Source of the DNA: Chitinophaga solisilvae
GTDB taxonomy: Bacteria > Bacteroidota > Bacteroidia > Chitinophagales > Chitinophagaceae
Direction: 5' to 3'
Length of the DNA: 64,000 bases
NCBI RefSeq assembly: GCF_009928525.1
Contig: NZ_JAABOK010000002.1
Coordinates: 705,384 to 769,383, forward strand
This document shows positions 1-8,208 of this stretch, piece by piece. A model generated the notes under the pieces. It worked only from the letters and a program-made list of their open reading frames with translations, ran no database searches and was not told the DNA's origin. How positions within the stretch are numbered: position 1 is the stretch's first letter; each line of letters opens with the position of its first letter. The translations under genes were made by a program, and so were the position numbers.

Positions 1-1019
1 ATGTTGCGTTGTGTAGGGCTGTATTTAAAAATCAGCTGGGTGAAGAAGGCGGCCAGCCACTTGCTGCTGAGCGCCATTGCGGTAAGCGTACCTGCGATAA
101 TCAGGGCTTCCGTGCCCTGCAGCAGTACGCGGAGATCTACCAGCATGCCCACGCTGATGAGGAAGAAGGGAATGAAGATGGCATTGCCGACAAATTCAAT
201 CCTGTTCATCAGCGGCGAAGTATGCGGAATCAGCTGATTGAGGGCCAGCCCCGCCAGGAAGGCGCCGATTATGCCTTCCACGCCTGCCAGTTCGGCCAGG
301 AAGGCGGAGGCAAATACCAATGCCAGCACAAATATGAAATGCGATGTTTTATCGTCTTTAATCTTCTTAAAAAACCATCTGCCTAATATCGGCATCAGCC
401 AGAGGATGATAGCGGCAAAAATGGCCAGGGAAATACCCAGGCGTATCCAGAAATAGGTGTTGAGATTGCCTGCCTGCGCGCCGGTAATGATAGCCAGTAT
501 CAGCAATACCGCAGTGTCGGTGATGATAGTACCGCCAACGGCTACCGTCACAGCCTCATTTTTGGTAATGCCCAGACGGCTGGCCAGCGGATAAGCCACC
601 AGCGTGTGGGTAGCGAACATGCTGGCGATCAGGATGGTAGCCTTGAAATTGAAATGCAGCACATAGGTGCATATTACATACCCCAGCAACAGGGGAATGA
701 AAAATGTGAGTGCACCGAAAACCATGCTGCGGTAGCGGTTTTTGAAAAACTCTGCCATGTCCAGTTCCAGCCCGGCCAGGAACATAATATACAGTAAACC
801 GGCCTTCCCGAACAGATCAATACTGTTCTTTTCTATCAGCCCGAACCCGTTTTCCCCGATCAGCATCCCGGCAATAATCAACCCTATAATACTGGGAATG
901 CGCAGCTTGCGCAACAGAATAGGGGCCAGCAGAATAATAAACAATACGAGGGAGAAAATAGGAATGGGATCCTTCAGCGGTAACCGTACATCCATCAATA
1001 AAACCAGGCTATTACTCAT
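1..1019 (-). CDS. Cation:proton antiporter, CPA2 family (3' end beyond window)
   Basis: Reading leftwards from an ATG at 1017-1019, the frame stays open for 339 codons to the window edge, so the C-terminus is missing. The protein is almost wholly hydrophobic, with about nine membrane segments. It carries the family stretch GLIIAGMLIGENGFGL near residues 45-60 and FLAGLELD near residue 85, both typical of monovalent cation:H+ antiporters of the KefB/Na+:H+ exchanger group. The role would be exchange of Na+ or K+ for protons at the inner membrane for pH and ion homeostasis; the cation cannot be told from sequence. Whether a regulatory RCK or USP domain follows is not visible. A large hairpin (1030-1191) sits in its upstream leader. 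Confidence 0.9.
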   Translation of the reverse strand, partial: MSNSLVLLMDVRLPLKDPIPIFSLVLFIILLAPILLRKLRIPSIIGLIIAGMLIGENGFGLIEKNSIDLFGKAGLLYIMFLAGLELDMAEFFKNRYRSMVFGALTFFIPLLLGYVICTYVLHFNFKATILIASMFATHTLVAYPLASRLGITKNEAVTVAVGGTIITDTAVLLILAIITGAQAGNLNTYFWIRLGISLAIFAAIILWLMPILGRWFFKKIKDDKTSHFIFVLALVFASAFLAELAGVEGIIGAFLAGLALNQLIPHTSPLMNRIEFVGNAIFIPFFLISVGMLVDLRVLLQGTEALIIAGTLTAMALSSKWLAAFFTQLIFKYSPTQRN

Positions 1020-1029
1020 AAAACATTTT

Positions 1030-1191
1030 TTTATTTGGTTATTTGAGATTTGATGGGAGATTTACGGATTTTGGAATTTTGAGATTTTGTAAATCAGCAA
1101 AGATCTTCGCTGCATTATAAAATCTCAAAATTCCAAAATTCCAAAATCCGTAAATCTCCCATCAAATCTCAAATAACCAAATCTCAAATAA
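1030..1191. repeat. Giant intergenic hairpin H1 (TTTGAGA-type arms)
   Basis: Left arm 1030-1088 and right arm 1119-1191 are inverted copies, built from units such as TTTGAGATTTGGTTATTT and GGAATTTT. The right arm has one extra GGAATTTT-type unit and one extra TTTGAGA-type unit, so the arms differ in unit number, not in base sequence. The centre holds the family core in the form ATGCAGCGAAGATC (on the complementary strand). This copy lies between divergent genes, unlike most others, and begins 10 bases upstream of the antiporter start. Confidence 0.85.
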
Positions 1192-1261
1192 AAAATCGCT
1201 TGCCAAATATGGATAAATTAACGAATAATCCTTGTAATTTCGCGTAAAGCTTTTTTAAAAA

Positions 1262-1570
1262 ATGAGCGAAAGAACAAACACGGAAGTATTTACTGAGGAG
1301 CTGGTAGATGTGCTGATAGCGGAAGATGAGCAGTTTCCCTTCAGCCTGGTGGTGTGGAATGATGACGTAAATACATTTGACTGGGTGATATCCTCCCTGA
1401 TAGAGGTGTGTGGCCACACGCACCAGCAGGCGGAGCAATGCGCCCTGATTATTCATCATAACGGCAAATACGCCGTAAAGGAAGGGGAATATACCCGTCT
1501 GCGCCCTATGTGGGAAGCCCTGGTAGAAAGAGGTATCACTGCCACTATCGAAGAAATGGCCGACAAATAG
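1262..1570 (+). CDS. clpS: ClpS, adaptor of the ClpAP/ClpCP protease
   Basis: This 102-residue protein matches the ClpS family over its length. It has the acidic N-terminal arm, then SLVVWNDDVNTFDWV (residues 28-42), the helix with HTHQQAEQCALIIHHNGK, and the C-terminal LRPMWEALVERGITATIE. ClpS binds proteins with N-terminal Leu, Phe, Tyr or Trp and hands them to the Clp AAA+ unfoldase for degradation. The NDDVNTF segment and the His in ALIIHH line the N-degron pocket in characterised homologues. It is followed 18 bases later by aat, which creates such N-degrons, so the two genes form a coherent N-end-rule pair and are probably co-transcribed. Confidence 0.95.
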   Translation: MSERTNTEVFTEELVDVLIAEDEQFPFSLVVWNDDVNTFDWVISSLIEVCGHTHQQAEQCALIIHHNGKYAVKEGEYTRLRPMWEALVERGITATIEEMADK

Positions 1571-1588
1571 GCCTTAGTTTTATTATTG

Positions 1589-2227
1589 ATGACCGTTTTC
1601 CGTCTGAGTAAACAACTGGTGTTTCCCCCTGTTCAGCTGTCAGAATCCGACGGCCTGCTGGCGGTGGGTGGAGATCTGTCGGCCGACCGGCTGTTGCTGG
1701 CCTACCGTTCCGGTATCTTCCCCTGGTTTGATGAGCCGCCTATTCTATGGTGGAGCCCCGACCCCCGCTTTGTGCTGTTTCCCCAAAACCTGCGGGTATC
1801 TTCCAGTATGAAACAGGTATTGAAGAGCGGCAGATTCAGGATTACCTACAATGCAGACTTTCCTGCGGTAATTGCGCGCTGCAGCCGTATTGCACGACCC
1901 GGACAAACCGGTACCTGGATCACTGCAGAAATGAAAGCAGCCTATATACGTCTGCATCAGGCAGGCCACGCCATGTCTGTAGAATGCTGGCAGGACGACC
2001 GCCTTGTCGGGGGCCTCTACGGAATAAAAATAGGCCACTGCTTTTTCGGTGAATCGATGTTTGCTGAAGTCAGCAATGCTTCCAAAGCCGCGTTTATCAC
2101 CTTCGTACAGGCATATGCCCATGAACTGAAGGTGATCGACTGCCAGGTGGAAACAGAGCACCTGGCCTCCCTGGGAGCCACATTTATCAGCCGGGAAGAA
2201 TTTCTGCAGCTCCTCGATTTTTCATAA
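1589..2227 (+). CDS. aat: Leucyl/phenylalanyl-tRNA--protein transferase
   Basis: The product (212 residues from the ATG at 1589) transfers Leu or Phe from aminoacyl-tRNA to N-terminal Arg or Lys of proteins, creating an N-degron read by ClpS. Family landmarks are visible: GLLAVGGDLSADRLLLAYR near residues 22-40, GIFPWF, then WWSPDPRFVLFP, and GGLYGIKIGHCFFGESMF in the C-terminal GNAT-like half. A TTG one codon upstream is possible but the ATG fits the usual MTVFRL-type start. The length is normal for the Bacteroidota/proteobacterial enzyme. It sits directly behind clpS, which supports the assignment. Confidence 0.95.
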   Translation: MTVFRLSKQLVFPPVQLSESDGLLAVGGDLSADRLLLAYRSGIFPWFDEPPILWWSPDPRFVLFPQNLRVSSSMKQVLKSGRFRITYNADFPAVIARCSRIARPGQTGTWITAEMKAAYIRLHQAGHAMSVECWQDDRLVGGLYGIKIGHCFFGESMFAEVSNASKAAFITFVQAYAHELKVIDCQVETEHLASLGATFISREEFLQLLDFS

Positions 2228-2274
2228 CTTTCATTGCTTTCCTGATAAAAAATTTCGCACTAAAATTTACCACC

Positions 2275-2880
2275 ATGAAAAAAATAATCCTATTGCTGGC
2301 AGTGGCTGTTTTCTCTGCCTTTACATTACCGCAGCAATCCCTGCAGGAAAAAGATAACGCCTTCCTGGCACAACAGCTGCAACAATCGAAAGACAGCCTG
2401 CTGGCGCATATCAGCGGCCTGTCCGATGCCCAGCTGGCATACAAGCCGGCAGCAGACCGCTGGTCCATCGCTGAATGCATAGAACACATCATGATGGTTG
2501 AAAAATTCATGATGGATGCAGAAAAGAAAATGATGGAACAACCCGCTAACCCGGAAAAAAGAAAAGAGATCAAAATCACCGATGATCAACTGCTGAAAGG
2601 TGTGGAAGACCGCAGCCATAAAGCTAAGGCGCCTGAATTCGGACAACCGAAACATGCCTACACCTCCACCGCAGACCTCATCAAAGCCTTTACAGAACAA
2701 CGTGACCAGCTGATCGGCTATGTATCCAATACCAAAGACGACATGCGCGGCCACGTTATGGACAACCCCGCTTTCGGCCCCATGGACGCTTATCAGCTCC
2801 TGCTGCTCGATGCCGCCCACACCGTACGCCACACCAAACAAATTGATGAGGTAAAAGGGGATGCGGGATTCCCGAAATAA
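2275..2880 (+). CDS. Exported DinB-like (DinB_2 superfamily) protein
   Basis: The 201-residue product starts with a clear signal peptide (MKKIILLLAVAVFSAFTLPQQ). The rest is a four-helix DinB/YfiT-like domain: DSLLAHISGLSDAQLAYKPAADRWSIAECIEH near residues 40-72, and a C-terminal helix with HTVRHTKQIDE. The histidines in ECIEH and HTVRH are positioned like the metal ligands of DinB metalloproteins. Enzymes of this superfamily include thiol-dependent transferases, but most members are unassigned and I give no reaction. Export to the periplasm is inferred from the signal peptide. It ends next to hairpin H2, which it shares with the convergent mtaB. Confidence 0.8.
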   Translation: MKKIILLLAVAVFSAFTLPQQSLQEKDNAFLAQQLQQSKDSLLAHISGLSDAQLAYKPAADRWSIAECIEHIMMVEKFMMDAEKKMMEQPANPEKRKEIKITDDQLLKGVEDRSHKAKAPEFGQPKHAYTSTADLIKAFTEQRDQLIGYVSNTKDDMRGHVMDNPAFGPMDAYQLLLLDAAHTVRHTKQIDEVKGDAGFPK

Positions 2881-2889
2881 ACCCGGTTC

Positions 2890-3004
2890 ATTTTATTATT
2901 TGGTTATTTTATTATTTGAGATTTAAATAAAGCGAAGACCTGAGCAGATATTATTCCGCTCAGGTCTTCGCTTTATTTAAATCTCAAATAATAAAATAAT
3001 AAAA
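2890..3004. repeat. Giant intergenic hairpin H2
   Basis: A 40-base perfect stem (2906-2945 with 2958-2997) encloses a 12-base loop and is extended outwards by TTATTTTATT-type units in slightly different register. The inner core is AAAGCGAAGACCTGAGC, nearly the same core as in H10, whose outer arms are of the other type. It lies between the convergent dinB-like gene (stop at 2880) and mtaB (stop at 3008). Confidence 0.9.
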
Positions 3005-3007
3005 TGA

Positions 3008-4285
3008 TTAGCGGAGCTCCCAATCTACCAGCTGGTTAACCCATTCCTGGCGGTGGGGAGTTACTATTCTGATGTAGTTATCTGTGTAGCCTTCCATCAT
3101 GCCTTCCTTGTTTTGCCCTTCGAAGAGTACTTTGCGGGTCTGGTTCAGGTGTTGTTCCTGGAAGAACTGTTGTTTTTTATGGCTGAGGTTACGCAGCATT
3201 TTGTTGCGTTCGTGGCGGATATTTATGGGTACTACCGGCTGTATCTCCAGTGCGGGTGTATTGGCGCGCTCTGAGTAGGTGAATACGTGCAGGTAGGAAA
3301 CGTCCAGCTGATGCAGGAAATCGTAGGTATCCTGGAAGTGTGCGTCGCTTTCGGAGGGGAAGCCAACGATCACATCTACGCCGATGGAGCAGTGCGGCAT
3401 AATTTCCTTGATGAGCGCTACTTTCTCTGCGTATAGTTCCCGGCGGTAGCGGCGGCGCATGAGGCCCAGTATTTCATTATTGCCGCTTTGCAGCGGAATA
3501 TGGAAGTGGGGCATAAACTTGCGGCTGCCGGCCACAAAGGTGATGATTTCGTTGCTGAGCAGGTTGGGTTCTATGGAGGATATGCGGTAACGTTCGATAC
3601 CGTCTACCTCATCCAGCACCTGTATCAGCTCATAGAATGATTCTTCTCTTTTTTTGCCGCCATGGAGTCCTTTACCGAAATCGCCCAGGTTGACGCCGGT
3701 GAGTACTATTTCCTTTACGCCGTTGGCAGCCAGGGAGCGCGCATGTGCTGCAACGCTTTCAACACTGTCGCTGCGGCTTTTACCTCTGGCCATGGGTATG
3801 GTGCAGAAGGTGCAGCCGTAGTCGCAGCCATCCTGTACTTTCAGGAAGGTGCGGGTGCGGTCGTTTACGGAATAGGAAGAGTGGAAGGTATTGACCTCTT
3901 CAATATCGCAGGAGCAGATTTTGGCACTGTCTCCCTTGGTGAGCGTTTTAAGGTGTTCCGCGATATTGAACTTCTCGGCAGCGCCCAGTACGAGATCCAC
4001 GCCCTCGATGGAGGCAATTTCCTGTGGTTTCAGCTGCGCATAGCAGCCGGTGATGACTACCATGCTTTCCGGTGCGCGGCGCTGAATGCGGCGTACCAGC
4101 TGCCGGCATTCCTTGTCGGCATTATCTGTTACAGAGCAGGTGTTGATAACATATACATCTGCTGTATTATCGAAATCCGTCTTTACAAACCCATCCTGTT
4201 CCAGCAACCTGCTCAAAGAGGAGGTCTCTGAAAAATTCAGCTTACAGCCGAGTGTATGAAATGCTACTGTTTTTACCTGTTCCAT
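3008..4285 (-). CDS. mtaB: tRNA (t6A37)-C2-methylthiotransferase MtaB
   Basis: This radical-SAM methylthiotransferase converts t6A to ms2t6A at position 37 of ANN-decoding tRNAs. Domain order is as expected. An N-terminal UPF0004 domain has cluster cysteines at about C14 (TLGCKLNFSE), C50 (NTCSVTDNADKEC) and C81 (ITGCYAQL). The radical-SAM motif CDYGCTFC follows at about 154-161, and a TRAM-like tail ends the protein. The NTCSVT and TLGCKLN signatures favour MtaB over MiaB or RimO. I start at the ATG at 4285 (425 residues); a TTG seven codons upstream is less likely because it lies in the promoter box region. Hairpin H2 abuts its stop codon. Confidence 0.93.
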   Translation of the reverse strand: MEQVKTVAFHTLGCKLNFSETSSLSRLLEQDGFVKTDFDNTADVYVINTCSVTDNADKECRQLVRRIQRRAPESMVVITGCYAQLKPQEIASIEGVDLVLGAAEKFNIAEHLKTLTKGDSAKICSCDIEEVNTFHSSYSVNDRTRTFLKVQDGCDYGCTFCTIPMARGKSRSDSVESVAAHARSLAANGVKEIVLTGVNLGDFGKGLHGGKKREESFYELIQVLDEVDGIERYRISSIEPNLLSNEIITFVAGSRKFMPHFHIPLQSGNNEILGLMRRRYRRELYAEKVALIKEIMPHCSIGVDVIVGFPSESDAHFQDTYDFLHQLDVSYLHVFTYSERANTPALEIQPVVPINIRHERNKMLRNLSHKKQQFFQEQHLNQTRKVLFEGQNKEGMMEGYTDNYIRIVTPHRQEWVNQLVDWELR

Positions 4286-4294
4286 AAAGGAGGG

Positions 4295-4302
4295 CAAAGG
4301 TA
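4295..4302 (-). promoter_or_regulatory. TAnnTTTG promoter box just upstream of mtaB
   Basis: Read on the minus strand, TACCTTTG matches the Bacteroidota -7 consensus TAnnTTTG. It ends only nine bases before the mtaB ATG at 4285, so the transcript would have a very short leader. No clear TTG is found at the expected distance upstream, so this is a moderate-confidence call. Confidence 0.5.
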
Positions 4303-4375
4303 GCAACTTTTTGTGTCATAGTTTGGTAAGGAATTTTAAGTAATTTACGGCGCTTTTCAAAAGACAGGCCGTTAC

Positions 4376-4822
4376 ATGAATATGAGATCGCTGCAAAAAT
4401 ATCTGCCAGTTGCGCTTTTAGCCTTATTACTGATCGCCGGATGGAAACAGAACTGGTGGAAACAAAGCGGGCGTGGAACGCCTGTTGCCAAGCCCGTTGT
4501 TGTTCCGCAGCCCGGAACCGCCGTTGCCGTTCCGGAGGCCGGACTGAACCGCAGCGCCTCTCTGGAATATACCCGCCATGCCCTCTGCCGCATGGATTGC
4601 CGGCACGTGACCAAAGAAGAAGTAGCTGAAATTCTTGCCAAAGGAGAAATAAATGCCGGAAAATCCAACCTGAACGACCGGCCCTGCCCAACCTACGCGC
4701 TGGAAGGCTATTCCCACGAAGGACAGCATCTGCGTATAGTCTTCGCCCCCTGCGATGCAGCACACGCGAAGGTAATTACGTGTATAGATCTGGAGAAAGA
4801 CTGGAGCTGCGCATGTGAATAA
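4376..4822 (+). CDS. Membrane-anchored DUF4258-like protein
   Basis: The 148-residue product has one N-terminal membrane segment (YLPVALLALLLIAGW), a Pro/Val/Ala-rich linker to about residue 60, and then a compact domain resembling DUF4258. That domain begins TRHALCRMDCRHVTKEEV, continues with ILAKGEIN, YALEG and LRIVFAPC, and ends VITCIDLEKDWSCACE. Six cysteines are spread over the domain, two in the last four residues, more than is usual for the family and suggesting disulphides or metal binding outside the cytoplasm. Function is unknown. The final A-A of its TAA stop codon is also the first two bases of hairpin H3. Confidence 0.75.
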   Translation: MNMRSLQKYLPVALLALLLIAGWKQNWWKQSGRGTPVAKPVVVPQPGTAVAVPEAGLNRSASLEYTRHALCRMDCRHVTKEEVAEILAKGEINAGKSNLNDRPCPTYALEGYSHEGQHLRIVFAPCDAAHAKVITCIDLEKDWSCACE

Positions 4823-4947
4823 TTACGAATTACGAATTGCGAATTACGAATGAGGAGCGAAGATTTAAGCGAAGAAGTAAATTCTTTATCGCTTAAATCT
4901 TCGCTCCTCATTCGTAATTCGTAATTCGTAATTCGCAATTCATAATT
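4821..4947. repeat. Giant intergenic hairpin H3 (AATTACG-type arms)
   Basis: Arms 4821-4872 and 4889-4947 pair around a 16-base loop. The inner 32 base pairs are perfect; the outer part consists of AATTACG, AATTGCG and AATTATG heptamers in slightly different order. The core is GAATGAGGAGCGAAGATTT. The left arm starts inside the TAA stop of the upstream gene. Confidence 0.92.
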
Positions 4948-4993
4948 AAAAATCGTAGTTTTCCGCCTTAATTTAAACCTCCCATTGGCGTTT

Positions 4994-5761
4994 ATGAATT
5001 TTTTATTGAAACCGTTGCGTGTAATCTATGTAGTGTACGCCGCTATCGTTTTCCTGGGCATTATGTTCCTGATATTGCCGCCTATCTTTCTGGCTTCCCT
5101 GCTGGGTAAGGAGAAGGGCGGAAATATCATTTTTTATTTTCTGCGTTTCTGGGCACATGTCTGGTTTCCGATGGTGGGGATGCGTGTTACCCGCAGGTAT
5201 GAGTGTGAAAAAGATAATGAACCCTGTATTTATGTAGTGAATCACCGTTCTTACCTGGATGCCGCTATTGCCGTAAAAGTGATGCGGCTGCCGTTCCGCC
5301 CGCTCGGTAAGATTGAAATGTCTAAAATTCCCTTCTTCGGATTTATCTATAAAAACTCTGTAGTGGCGGTAGACCGCTCCAATGCGCCCGCCCGCGCCAG
5401 AAGCGTACGTGAGATGATGACAGCCCTGAAAGCAGGTATATCTATTCTCATGTTTCCTGAAGGCACTACCAACGAAAGCGATCAGCCGCTGCGCCCATTC
5501 CATAACGGCGCATTCCGTATGGCCATAGAAATGCAGATACCTATCAAACCGGTACTGTACCTCGATGCAGGTGACAGGCTGCCTCATACCGGCCCCATGA
5601 ACCTCTCGCCCGGCAAATGCCGTGTGGTGTTCCTGCCGAACATTCCGGTAAAAGGCTTAACCCTTGATGATATCAACACCCTGAAACAACAGGTATTTGA
5701 AGTCATGGATAAGGAACTGCGGAAACATCGCCATTATCCCACCTTGCAACACGTAGGATGA
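4994..5761 (+). CDS. plsC: 1-acyl-sn-glycerol-3-phosphate acyltransferase
   Basis: This lysophosphatidic acid acyltransferase of the PlsC family makes phosphatidic acid at the inner membrane. The N-terminal 35 residues are hydrophobic. The catalytic HX4D motif appears as NHRSYLD (H84, D89), followed by the acceptor-binding FPEGTTNES near residue 155. I use the ATG at 4994 (255 residues) over a TTG three codons earlier, because MNFLLKPLRV fits a cytosolic start before the membrane helix. The stop overlaps the priA start (ATGA at 5758-5761), which indicates translational coupling. Confidence 0.92.
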   Translation: MNFLLKPLRVIYVVYAAIVFLGIMFLILPPIFLASLLGKEKGGNIIFYFLRFWAHVWFPMVGMRVTRRYECEKDNEPCIYVVNHRSYLDAAIAVKVMRLPFRPLGKIEMSKIPFFGFIYKNSVVAVDRSNAPARARSVREMMTALKAGISILMFPEGTTNESDQPLRPFHNGAFRMAIEMQIPIKPVLYLDAGDRLPHTGPMNLSPGKCRVVFLPNIPVKGLTLDDINTLKQQVFEVMDKELRKHRHYPTLQHVG

Positions 5762-8199
5762 AATACGCAGATGTAATATTGCCGCTGGCGTTACCCAAAA
5801 ATTACACTTATGCAGTGCCTGAAAGCATGGAGCATGCTTTGCAGGCAGGGTGCCGCGTGGCTGTACAGCTGGGGAAACAGAAAAAATATGCCGGCATCGT
5901 AAAGGCTGTCCATGAACAGGCGCCCCTGTATAAAACCAAGCCCCTGCTGGATATGCTGGATAAGGATCCCGTCGTATATCCTACACAGTTAGACTTCTGG
6001 ACATGGGTGGCCGCTTATTACATGTGCAGCGAAGGCGAAGTACTCAATGCGGCGCTGCCCGCACACCTCAAGCTTTCCAGCGAAACGCTGCTGTTATATA
6101 ATGATGCTTACGGAGAAGATTTCTCCTCCCTCGACGATGATGAATACATGATCGCAGAAGCCCTGCTGATCCGTAAAGAGTTGCGTATTGAGGAAGTACA
6201 ACTGATTCTGGATAAATCAGAAGTATATTCTGTCATCAAAAAACTGATAGAAAAAAAAGTATGCCTGATTTATGAAGAACTAAAAGAAGTTTATAAAGAG
6301 AAGACAGAAAATTATGTGCAGCTGCATGCCGACTACCACGAGGAAGAACGGCTGGCGGCACTTTTCAACGATATGGGCCGCGCGCCCAAACAGATGGAAC
6401 TACTGCTGGCTTACCTGCACCTGCAGAAAACTACCGGCAGCGTATTACAGAATGAACTGCTGAAAAAGTCAGGCGCCACCACCGCACAACTGAAAGGGCT
6501 GGTGGATAAAAATATCCTCTGGGTGGAAAAGCGGGTGGTAGACCGTATCCGCACCGGTAAGGTAGATACACAGATAGATTTTGACCTCAGCCCGGCCCAG
6601 GAAGTGGCCCTGCAGGCGGTGCGCCGGCACTTTGAAGAAAAGCAGGTAACCCTGCTGCATGGTGTCACCTCCAGCGGTAAAACACAGGTGTATGTGAAGA
6701 TGATGGAAGAATGCCTGGCCAGCGGCCGGCAGGTCCTTTACCTGCTGCCGGAGATAGCGCTCACGGCACAGATCATCACCAGGCTGCAGAAACATTTTGG
6801 CAGCAGTATCAGCATATACCACTCCCGCTTCAGCAATAATGAACGTGTGGAAATCTGGAACAAGGTAAAGAACGGCGAAGTACAGATAGTGCTGGGCGCG
6901 CGTTCCAGCCTGCTGCTCCCTTTCCGTGACCTGGGGCTTATCATCCTCGACGAAGAACACGATCCCTCCTATAAACAACAGGACCCGGCTCCCCGCTACC
7001 ATGCCAGAGATGCGGCCATCTATTATGCCAGTCTCTTTAAAGCAAAGGTGCTGCTGGGCTCCGCCACGCCGTCGCTCGAATCCTATTACAATGCACAGCA
7101 GGGCAAATACGGTTTGGTAGAGCTGAAAGAGCGCTACGGCGGTATTGAAATGCCCGCCATCGATATTGTGGATGTGAAGAAAGAGACAGCGGAAAAAACG
7201 ATGGACGGCAACTTCACACAGGCGCTGAAAACCGCTATCGCGCAAAGCCTGGAGGAAAAAAAACAGGTCATACTTTTTCAGAACAGGCGCGGATACGCTC
7301 CCTTCCTGCTTTGTACTACCTGTGGCTGGATACCGCATTGCAAGCAGTGCGATGTATCGCTGACCTATCACCGCAACCAGGATAAACTGCACTGCCACTA
7401 CTGCGGTACACGCTACCCATACGTATATACCTGCGAAGCCTGCGGCTCGCAATCCCTGGTGCCCCGCAGCTTCGGTACCGAAAAAATTGAAGACGACCTG
7501 CAGCTACTCTTTCCGGAAGCACGCATCGCCCGCATGGATGTAGACTCTATCAGGAATAAGGACAGCCACAACAAAATGATACGGCTGCTGGAAGAACAGG
7601 CAATAGATATACTGGTAGGTACACAAATGGTGGTGAAAGGGCTGGACTTCGAGAATGTAAATCTGGTAGGCATCCTCAGTGCCGACAGCCTGCTCAGCTA
7701 TCCGGATTTCCGCGTGAATGAACGCGCCTTCCAGCTGATGGAACAGGTAAGCGGCCGTGCCGGCCGTAAACACGGCATGGGGAAAGTGCTGATACAGGCA
7801 GGCAATACCCGGCATCCGGTATTACAGTATGTGACAGACCACGATTACAAAAGCATGTACGAATCAGAGATAGCCGAACGGCAGCAGTTTGGGTATCCTC
7901 CCTTCTTCAGAGTACTGAAATTAACATTGCGACATAAGAATCAGCAGGTGGTGGAGCAGGCGGCGCATATCCTGGCAGGATGGCTGCAGCCGCATCTGGG
8001 CGCACAATTGGTGGGGCCTGCCGCTCCGCTGGTCGCCAGGGTGCGTAACAACTATCTGCAGGAGATGCTGATTAAATTACCCCGCGAAGCACGTGTGATA
8101 GCACATATCAAACAGGTGCTCCGCGAGTTTTTTGTACACCTGCTGGCAGAAAAAAGATTCCGCTCAGTGGTGATTGTGCCGGATGTAGATTGCGTATAG
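5758..8199 (+). CDS. priA: Primosomal protein N' (replication restart helicase PriA)
   Basis: PriA is the superfamily 2 helicase that reloads the replisome at stalled forks. The 813-residue product has the N-terminal 3'-binding domain (KYADVILPLALPKNYTYAVP), Walker A GVTSSGKT at 302-309 and the DEEH box near 398 (LDEEHDPSYKQQDP). A zinc-binding cysteine cluster runs from about 519 to 563 (CTTCGWIPHCKQC, CHYCG, CEACG). Helicase motifs V and VI follow, including QVSGRAGR. All key residues are present and the length is typical. Its ATG overlaps the plsC stop. Confidence 0.96.
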   Translation: MKYADVILPLALPKNYTYAVPESMEHALQAGCRVAVQLGKQKKYAGIVKAVHEQAPLYKTKPLLDMLDKDPVVYPTQLDFWTWVAAYYMCSEGEVLNAALPAHLKLSSETLLLYNDAYGEDFSSLDDDEYMIAEALLIRKELRIEEVQLILDKSEVYSVIKKLIEKKVCLIYEELKEVYKEKTENYVQLHADYHEEERLAALFNDMGRAPKQMELLLAYLHLQKTTGSVLQNELLKKSGATTAQLKGLVDKNILWVEKRVVDRIRTGKVDTQIDFDLSPAQEVALQAVRRHFEEKQVTLLHGVTSSGKTQVYVKMMEECLASGRQVLYLLPEIALTAQIITRLQKHFGSSISIYHSRFSNNERVEIWNKVKNGEVQIVLGARSSLLLPFRDLGLIILDEEHDPSYKQQDPAPRYHARDAAIYYASLFKAKVLLGSATPSLESYYNAQQGKYGLVELKERYGGIEMPAIDIVDVKKETAEKTMDGNFTQALKTAIAQSLEEKKQVILFQNRRGYAPFLLCTTCGWIPHCKQCDVSLTYHRNQDKLHCHYCGTRYPYVYTCEACGSQSLVPRSFGTEKIEDDLQLLFPEARIARMDVDSIRNKDSHNKMIRLLEEQAIDILVGTQMVVKGLDFENVNLVGILSADSLLSYPDFRVNERAFQLMEQVSGRAGRKHGMGKVLIQAGNTRHPVLQYVTDHDYKSMYESEIAERQQFGYPPFFRVLKLTLRHKNQQVVEQAAHILAGWLQPHLGAQLVGPAAPLVARVRNNYLQEMLIKLPREARVIAHIKQVLREFFVHLLAEKRFRSVVIVPDVDCV

Positions 8200-8208
8200 T
8201 CTTTCCCG

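Noticed and set aside
4708..4938. Minus-strand open frame with NYELRI-like peptide over hairpin H3, and similar frames over other hairpins
   Set aside because: The peptide is just translation of AATTACG repeats; it overlaps a real gene end and has no start context. The hairpin itself is the feature.
6469..7452. 327-codon minus-strand frame inside priA
   Set aside because: It is antisense to a complete, well-conserved priA with all motifs; composition is that of a shadow frame and no family is recognisable.
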